From: Candidatus Siliceabacter maunaloa
Lineage (GTDB): Bacteria; Actinomycetota; Thermoleophilia; Solirubrobacterales; Solirubrobacteraceae
Direction of reading: 5' to 3'
NCBI GenBank assembly: GCA_024330185.1
Contig: JANDLV010000015.1
Span: 1-64,000, forward strand
Length of the DNA: 64,000 nt
The position numbers and the translations under genes are program-made. Under the pieces are notes generated by a model, which searched no databases, was not told the origin of the DNA, and worked only from the letters and a program-made list of their open reading frames with translations. This document shows, piece after piece, positions 59,256 to 64,000 of the stretch; positions within the stretch are counted from its first letter, which is position 1; each line of letters starts with the position of its first letter.

Positions 59256-59534
59256 ATGAGCGACATCCACGACATCGTCGGCGTCGAGGTGACGGGCGAC
59301 CACAGCCTGCGCGTCACCTTCGACGACGGGGCCGTACGCGAGTTGAGTCTGGAGGGCAAGCTCGAAGGACCGGTCTTTGAGCCCCTCCGCGATCCTGGGC
59401 TGTTCGCGCAGGCGACGGTCGACGGTGAATCCGGGACCGTCGTGTGGCCGACCGGCGCCGACTTGGACCCCATCGTCTTATACCAGGGGCTCCCGCCCCT
59501 CAATGCTCGAGTCGTGCGCAAAGCCGCTGTCTGA
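59256..59534 (+). CDS. DUF2442-domain protein
   Basis: A 92-residue protein: IVGVEVTGDHSLRVTFDDGAV, then FEPLRDPGLFAQATVDGESG and TVVWPTGADLDPIVLY. This is the DUF2442 core, a small alpha/beta domain that in many genomes accompanies DUF4160 as a possible toxin-antitoxin or NifX-like pair. No DUF4160 partner is seen here. A -10-like GATAAT at 59193-59198 may drive it. Confidence 0.85.
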   Translation: MSDIHDIVGVEVTGDHSLRVTFDDGAVRELSLEGKLEGPVFEPLRDPGLFAQATVDGESGTVVWPTGADLDPIVLYQGLPPLNARVVRKAAV

Positions 59535-59658
59535 CGGCTTCTGGTTGTCGGGGTTCCGCGCAGGCCCACCCGGTATCTTCGGCCGCCCGCGCGGGATGGC
59601 TTGGGACGGACGTGCCGGGAGCCGATGCCAAACGGGGCCCCGCTCCCAGGTGAGCCGC

Positions 59659-60042
59659 CTAGCAGTCGGTGATGAAGATCGAGCGCTGCGATGCGGCGAC
59701 CAGCGGGGCGATGTCGCCGGCGTCGCTGGTCAGGATTCGGTCTCCTGTGCGACTGACGGCCACGACGCTGGCGTCGACTGCGTCCTGGGTGCCGGCTCGC
59801 CCGAGCAGGACCCCGGCTTCTCGTCCGAGGTGTTGGTCGACGGCTTCCACGTCAACCGACCTGAGCATCCGGGCGAGGTTGGCTTGGCGCCCGGTGGTAT
59901 CTCGCCAGACCTGGCTGATCACCACGCCTGTGCTGCGCAGCTCGAGTCCGCCCTGCTGGGCCATGCGGAGGCGAGCGAGCATGGCGCGATCGCCCCGGTC
60001 CACCGCGACGAATGCCCCGGCGTCGAGCACGAGGGCGCTCAT
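59659..60042 (-). CDS. PIN-domain toxin (VapC-like)
   Basis: A 127-residue PIN protein. Acidic residues occur at the expected places: D7 (LVLDAGAFVAVDRGD), E in the GLELRST/VISQVWRD region, D in DAVDASVVAVS and D in RILTSDAGDIAPL. The final stretch is FITDC. Coupled to the upstream antitoxin by an ATGA overlap. PIN toxins cleave tRNA or rRNA. Confidence 0.87.
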   Translation of the reverse strand: MSALVLDAGAFVAVDRGDRAMLARLRMAQQGGLELRSTGVVISQVWRDTTGRQANLARMLRSVDVEAVDQHLGREAGVLLGRAGTQDAVDASVVAVSRTGDRILTSDAGDIAPLVAASQRSIFITDC

Positions 60043-60290
60043 GCTGCCGGTCTGGCGGCAGACTTCGCCAGCCCCAGCTCTTGGGCGGCTTTGGCGAGCT
60101 CGTCGTGAGTGAGCTCCCCGTGCTCGGCTTCCCAGGTATCGAGGAACTCGGCCAGCGCCTCGGCACGCAGGCGGGCGGTTGCCGCCTGGGCCAGCCATCG
60201 GGAGACGCCGCCGCCGCTTCGCTTCGCCGCCGCACGGACAGCGTCGCCGAGGTCTGGGTCGAACGAGACGCTCAGTTTGTCCACCTTCAT
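60039..60290 (-). CDS. RHH-type antitoxin of the PIN toxin
   Basis: An 83-residue protein, MKVDKLSVSFDPDLGDAVRAA, with the ribbon-helix-helix pattern and RSGGGVSRWLAQAATARLR. A C-terminal helical tail (LTHDELAKAAQELGLA) likely wraps the toxin. Precedes and overlaps the toxin gene. Confidence 0.85.
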   Translation of the reverse strand: MKVDKLSVSFDPDLGDAVRAAAKRSGGGVSRWLAQAATARLRAEALAEFLDTWEAEHGELTHDELAKAAQELGLAKSAARPAA

Positions 60291-60609
60291 CGCCCGAGCA
60301 TACCTCAGTGCGAACTACCACGGTATGGATATCTCTGGCGAATGATGCATGTGCTTATCCACTTCGCTCCACCTGGATAGCCCACTTGGTCGATCACCCG
60401 GTGTGAGCCCTGCATCCACTGGTCGTCTCGGTCGGAGGCGGCCACGGCGCCCGGCGGTGGAGGGCCGTGACGCATTACGGACCCCAGCGGTCCGGGCCAC
60501 ACCCCGCCCTCCTCTGCCTCGATGCTGCCGTTCGCCCGACCCGCCAAACCCCACGAGTCGCCCCGAACATTGGTGTATCCAGGGTGAGGGGAGGGGGGCG
60601 AGAACACCC
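60291..60609. other. Non-coding stretch between vapBC and the pgl operon end
   Basis: No coding pattern on either strand. The right part holds C-rich sequence and several short inverted repeats (for example ACCCCAGCGGTCCGGGC around 60480-60500), but no RNA family is recognised. The vapBC promoter must lie at the left, near 60291-60350. A hairpin repeat follows at 60610. Confidence 0.4.
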
Positions 60610-60651
60610 ACCGTCCTGCCTGGGTGTCGTTATGGAACAGTAGGACAGGAT
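60610..60651 (-). terminator. Hairpin downstream of the pgl operon; second copy of the 42-bp repeat
   Basis: TCCTG-CCT (60614-60621) pairs with AGG-a-CAGGA (60642-60650). On the minus strand it lies 40 bases past the pgl stop. 30 of 42 bases match the element at 9662-9703 without gaps, best in both arms and in a central GGTGT and AACAG. Confidence 0.55.
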
Positions 60652-60690
60652 GGTTGGGCGGCGTCAGCCTCCTCGACGGAAGGATCCAGC

Positions 60691-61383
60691 TCAGCGCGGA
60701 TCGGCCGCCGCGTCGCAGATGACCTGGTCGAGGCCCTCGCCCAGCAGGGAGGCGGGGGTCGCCGGATCGGGAGCGGCGAGGGCCCGGCGCAGGGGCTCGC
60801 GCTTGGCCTCGCCGGCGGTGAGGAGGAGGGTATGGCGCGCCTCGCGCAGGACCGGCAGGGTCAGGGTGATGCGCTGCGGTGGTGGCTTGGGCGCGTCGCG
60901 CACGGCGACGCATGGTGCGTGGTGCACCTCGAGCGCCGGATGGTGGGGAAACAGCGAAGCCGTGTGGCCGTCCTCGCCCAGGCCCAGCAGGACGAGGTCG
61001 AACACCCCGTCGGGGACGAGGTCGGCCAGCTCCCGCGCGTAGAGCCAGGCGGCGTCCTCGGGCACGGCGGAGCCGTCGACGGGGTGCAGGCGCGGCGGCT
61101 GGGCCCGCGCGTGGGCGTACAGGGACTCGTCGACCATGCGCGCGTTGGACTCCGCGTGGTCGCGGGGCACGCAGCGCTCGTCGCCCAGCCACAGGTGCGC
61201 GTGGTCCCACGAGCCCTCCATCGCGCCCAGCAGCTCGTACGCGCGCCGCGGCGTGCCCCCGCCGGCCAGGGCGACGTGGAAGGGCCGGTCGCGGCGGCGC
61301 GCGTCGGCCAGGCGCCACGCGAGCTGATCGGCCACCCGGCGGGCCGCGGCCTCGGCGTCGGCGACCACGACGAGCTCGGTCAC
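60691..61383 (-). CDS. pgl: 6-phosphogluconolactonase
   Basis: A 230-residue protein from GTG 61383, overlapping the GH15 stop (GTGA). Family motifs: FHVALAGGGTPRRAYELL, LWLGDERCVPRDHAESNARM, and DLVLLGLGEDGHTASLFPHHP. It hydrolyses 6-phosphogluconolactone in the oxidative pentose-phosphate pathway. Its place after opcA confirms that a zwf-opcA-pgl operon enters from the right. Confidence 0.94.
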   Translation of the reverse strand: MTELVVVADAEAAARRVADQLAWRLADARRRDRPFHVALAGGGTPRRAYELLGAMEGSWDHAHLWLGDERCVPRDHAESNARMVDESLYAHARAQPPRLHPVDGSAVPEDAAWLYARELADLVPDGVFDLVLLGLGEDGHTASLFPHHPALEVHHAPCVAVRDAPKPPPQRITLTLPVLREARHTLLLTAGEAKREPLRRALAAPDPATPASLLGEGLDQVICDAAADPR

Positions 61384-63293
61384 CGGTCCACGTCCTCCCG
61401 GATCGGGGAGCGCTCCTGCAACTCCTCGTCGGCGCGCACCACATGCATGACCGCGTTGATCAGCGCGAGGTGCGTGAAGGCCTGGGGGAAGTTGCCCAGG
61501 TGGCGGCCCGACCGCGCCTCGATCTCCTCGGCGAACAGCAGCAGCGGCGAGGCGTAGCCCAGCATCTTCGCGCACAGGTCGCGGGCCCGGTCGGTCTCCC
61601 CGATCTCGGCCAGCGCGCTGACCATCCAGAACGAGCAGATCGCGAACGTGCCCTCCTGTGCTCCCGCGAAGCCGTCGTCGGTCTCCTCGGGGCGGTAGCG
61701 CAGCACCAGGCCGTCCTCGGTCAGCTCCTCGCCCACGGCCAGGACCGTGGCACGCACGATCGGGTCGTCGGGCGGAAGGAAACGCAGGAGCGGCGCCAGG
61801 AGCAGCGAGGCGTCGAGCGCGGTGGTCTCGTAGTGCTGCACGAGCACGCCGCGCTCGTCGACGCCGTGCGTCAGGACATCGGCCTTGATCTCCTCCGCGG
61901 CCGCGGCCCACCGCTGCGCGCGCTCGTGCTCCTCGCGCAGCACGGCCAGCCGCGCGCCCCGGTCGGCGGCCACCCAGCAGAACATCTTCGACGAGGTGAA
62001 GTGCTTGGGCTCGCCGCGCACCTCCCAGATGCCGCGGTCGGGCTCGCGCCAGTGTGCGAGGGCGTCCTCCACCTGGCGGCACAGGATCGGCCACATCGTG
62101 TCCGCCAGGCGGTCGCGCGAGCGGGAGTGCAGGTAGAAGGAGTCCAGCAGCGCGCCCCAGACGTCGTGCTGGCGGTGATCGTGCGCGCCGTTGCCCACCC
62201 GCACCGGCCGTGCGCCCTCGTAGCCGCCCAGATGGTCGAGGGTGCGCTCGTCGAGGCGGCGCTCCCCGTCGATCCCGTACATGATCTGCAGCTCCTCCTC
62301 GCCGCCCGCCACGTCGGCGATGAAGTAGAAGAAGTCGTCGGCCTCCCAGTCGAAGCCCAGGGTGTACAGGCCCCACAGCATGAACGTGGAGTCACGGATC
62401 CACGTGTAGCGGTAGTCCCAGTTGCGCTGGCCGCCGGGCGTCTCGGGCAGCGAGGTGGTGGGCGCGGCGACCATCGCGCCGGTCGGCGCGTATGTGAGCC
62501 CCTTGAGGGTCAGCGCGCTGCGCTGCAGGTAGGTGCGCCAGGGGTGGTCGGGGAAGTCGCCGTGGGCCAGCCAGTCGTGCCAGAAGTCCGCCGTGCCCCG
62601 CAGGCGCTCGTAGGCTTCGCCCCAGGTCGTCGGGCAGCCGTGCTCGCTCCAGCCCAGTGCCACGTAGGCCAGGTCACCGTCGCGCATCGTGGTGCGCGCG
62701 CGGGCACGCGAGCCCTCGAAGCCCACGTTGAGGTCGGTGTGCAGGCGCAGCGTCAGATCGCTGTCGGGCCCGCGTGCGATCGCCGCGTGGTAGCCCTCGT
62801 CGCCATACTCCCAGCTCACCCGCTCGCGCCCGTAGTCGAGCACCGGCTCGCACTCCATCTCGATCTCGACCGAGCCGTTGACGCAGCGCAGGGTGCGCAG
62901 CAGCACGTGGTCGGCGTCGTGGTCGGTCGGGGAGCGGCGGTGGGTGTGGGAGCGGTCGTCGTCGTGGTGCCAGGGGCCGATGAGCAGGACGTCGCGGACG
63001 ATCACCCAGCCGGTCTTCGTGCCCCACGTCGTCTCGAGCACGTTGGTGCCCGGGATGTAGCGCCGCCCGGCCGGCACCTGGGTGGCGGCGGGGCCGACGC
63101 GGAAGAAGCCGGCGTCGCGGTCGAGGATCGCCCCGAAGACGCTGGGGCCGTCCATGCGCGGCAGGCACATCCACTCCACGTTGCCACTGGGCGCCACGAG
63201 CGCGGTGGTCTCGCAGTCCGACAGGAAGCCGTAGTCGGCGATGGGCGGGAAGGGGCTGCCGCCCAGCGGGGTGTCGGTGACGAGCTGCCTCAC
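61380..63293 (-). CDS. Glycoside hydrolase family 15 protein (trehalase/glucoamylase-like)
   Basis: A 637-residue cytosolic protein with an N-terminal beta-sandwich starting PPIADYGFLSDCETTALVAP and a GH15 (alpha/alpha)6 barrel: QRNWDYRYTWIRDSTFMLWGL, WEVRGEPKHFTSSKMFCWVA and QEGTFAICSFWMVSALAE, with catalytic Glu candidates in these motifs. Mycobacterial members of this subfamily are trehalases, which makes trehalose a reasonable substrate. Placement between opcA and pgl would feed glucose into the pentose-phosphate pathway. Confidence 0.9.
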   Translation of the reverse strand: MRQLVTDTPLGGSPFPPIADYGFLSDCETTALVAPSGNVEWMCLPRMDGPSVFGAILDRDAGFFRVGPAATQVPAGRRYIPGTNVLETTWGTKTGWVIVRDVLLIGPWHHDDDRSHTHRRSPTDHDADHVLLRTLRCVNGSVEIEMECEPVLDYGRERVSWEYGDEGYHAAIARGPDSDLTLRLHTDLNVGFEGSRARARTTMRDGDLAYVALGWSEHGCPTTWGEAYERLRGTADFWHDWLAHGDFPDHPWRTYLQRSALTLKGLTYAPTGAMVAAPTTSLPETPGGQRNWDYRYTWIRDSTFMLWGLYTLGFDWEADDFFYFIADVAGGEEELQIMYGIDGERRLDERTLDHLGGYEGARPVRVGNGAHDHRQHDVWGALLDSFYLHSRSRDRLADTMWPILCRQVEDALAHWREPDRGIWEVRGEPKHFTSSKMFCWVAADRGARLAVLREEHERAQRWAAAAEEIKADVLTHGVDERGVLVQHYETTALDASLLLAPLLRFLPPDDPIVRATVLAVGEELTEDGLVLRYRPEETDDGFAGAQEGTFAICSFWMVSALAEIGETDRARDLCAKMLGYASPLLLFAEEIEARSGRHLGNFPQAFTHLALINAVMHVVRADEELQERSPIREDVDR

Positions 63294-63333
63294 AGGCAGC
63301 CCCCGGTACGCGCGCCTCGGCGCGCCGGCGGCC

Positions 63334-64000
63334 TCATGCGACCATGCCCCGGGCCGCCGCCAGCGCGGGGTCGAAGGTGCCGTCGCGCAGCAGCGCCTGG
63401 CGCAGCCCCTCGCCCAGGATGCCCGGCTCGCCGCGCGAGGCGCCCAGGACGGTCCACGTGCGCTCGTGCCCGTCGCGGTCGGTGCGCGTCATCTCCAGGC
63501 CCCCGACGCCGCGGCGCAGCGCGACGCCCGCCCCCGACGCGCTGTGCAGCGCCACGCCGCACAGCCCGGGCGCGGTCATGTCCGGCTCGGGTTCCAGGCG
63601 CACGGCCACCTCGCCGCGGCGCGAGCGCACGCGGCCGGCCAGGCCGTCGTCCCGACGGGTCAGCTTCGACACCCGCCAGCCCAGCCGGGCGGCCAGCCAG
63701 CCGGCCAGCAGCAGCGCCGCCACGCAGGAGTCGGCGCGATGGCGCACGGTCACGCGGTCCAGCGTGGCCAGCTCGGCGCGCCGGGCGGCGGGGTCGAACG
63801 CCGCGGCCACCCGCTCGCGCCATGGCGTCCCGCGCAGCCACGAGAGGTCGACCACGTAAGTGTCCTGCGCCAGCCGGCCGACGCGTGCGAGGGCGTCGAC
63901 CGGGTCGGGCTCGTCGCGCGAGTCCAGCAGCACGGACTGGCTGAGGGCCAGCAGCGCGTCGACCGCCTCGGGATGGCCGTGGGGCGACCAGACCACGGTG
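63334..64000 (-). CDS. opcA: Glucose-6-phosphate dehydrogenase assembly protein OpcA, N-terminus outside window
   Basis: The open frame enters from the right edge and ends at 63334; 221 codons are visible. VVWSPHGHPEAVDALLALSQ, TYVVDLSWLRGTPWRERVAAAFD and VAALLLAGWLAARLGWR are characteristic of OpcA, which assembles and activates G6P dehydrogenase in actinobacteria and cyanobacteria. The zwf gene is expected just beyond 64000. The 40-base gap to the GH15 gene suggests one transcript. Confidence 0.92.
   Translation of the reverse strand, partial: TVVWSPHGHPEAVDALLALSQSVLLDSRDEPDPVDALARVGRLAQDTYVVDLSWLRGTPWRERVAAAFDPAARRAELATLDRVTVRHRADSCVAALLLAGWLAARLGWRVSKLTRRDDGLAGRVRSRRGEVAVRLEPEPDMTAPGLCGVALHSASGAGVALRRGVGGLEMTRTDRDGHERTWTVLGASRGEPGILGEGLRQALLRDGTFDPALAAARGMVA

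Noticed and set aside
60291-60609. Possible structured RNA in the longest unannotated gap
   Set aside because: Short inverted repeats are present but no known RNA family motifs, promoter or coherent long-range pairing could be made out.
60879-63944. Open frame of about 1000 codons on the plus strand opposite pgl, GH15 and opcA
   Set aside because: Antisense shadow; composition is low complexity and the opposite strand encodes three recognisable enzymes.

Overview
The window is very GC-rich actinobacterial chromosome, dense with short, often overlapping operons. Several traits suggest a soil member of the Thermoleophilia/Solirubrobacterales or a related deep actinobacterial line: form II CO-dehydrogenase-like genes, an Rrf2-regulated SUF system, ergothioneine genes, OpcA, class F sortase, CsbD/Asp23/GlsB stress proteins and DUF6458/DUF3072 proteins. 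The phylum is well supported; the class is inference. I saw no rRNA, tRNA, CRISPR array, intact transposon or prophage. Layout, left to right. (1) 1-7953, minus strand: a molybdenum hydroxylase operon coxS-L-M-D-E-F-mocA-coxG, almost every junction a 4-base ATGA/GTGA overlap; coxG runs off the left edge. (2) 8059-16620: a phosphoribosyltransferase, a secreted lysyl-oxidase-like protein, a secreted glycosidase, an ECF sigma factor, an FHA/HTH protein, a Ser/Thr kinase with a beta-propeller, a short-chain dehydrogenase and a PfkB kinase. (3) 16630-24216: the SUF iron-sulfur system in two transcription units (rrf2-sufC-sufS-sufU and rieske-sufB-sufD). They are separated by an accessory patch holding a chimeric restriction/PIN gene fragment and a Uma2 gene. 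Both units begin at the same kind of 21-bp palindrome. (4) 24223-34063: a DUF457 membrane protein, an M20 peptidase, a c-di-AMP (ydaO) riboswitch in front of an NlpC/P60 hydrolase, a LOG protein, a MazF/RHH pair, several broken genes, a ferredoxin, an acyl-CoA ligase and a flavin disulfide reductase. (5) 34142-41793: two unusual radical SAM proteins, one fused to a phosphoesterase-like domain, with a glycosyltransferase, a flavoprotein, a cupin, a CDP-alcohol transferase and a subtilisin-inhibitor-like lipoprotein. Toxin and FAIM1-like remnants lie among them. (6) 41984-49581: cold-shock protein, rhodanese, a decayed DUF2339 gene and an envelope-stress locus (two Asp23 groups, AmaP-like, GlsB, ECF sigma, MscS-like channel, CsbD). 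(7) 49663-64000: metallopeptidase, acyl-CoA ligase, a class F sortase facing its probable substrate, thiolase, phosphoesterase, egtB-egtD, VapBC, and the opcA-GH15-pgl end of a pentose-phosphate operon that continues past the right edge. Functional themes: trace-gas or purine-type oxidation with its own molybdenum-cofactor maturation genes; Fe-S assembly under an Fe-S-sensing Rrf2 repressor; redox buffering (ergothioneine, NADPH from the pentose-phosphate pathway); and envelope stress control. Decay is prominent. At least nine genes are frameshifted, internally deleted or chimeric, mostly toxin-antitoxin, restriction or membrane genes, so clusters 19.8-21, 28.3-30.8, 36.3-37.1 and 42.6-45.1 kb read as hot spots of gain and loss. 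Homopolymer sequencing errors could explain a few of the single-base frameshifts but not the internal deletions.
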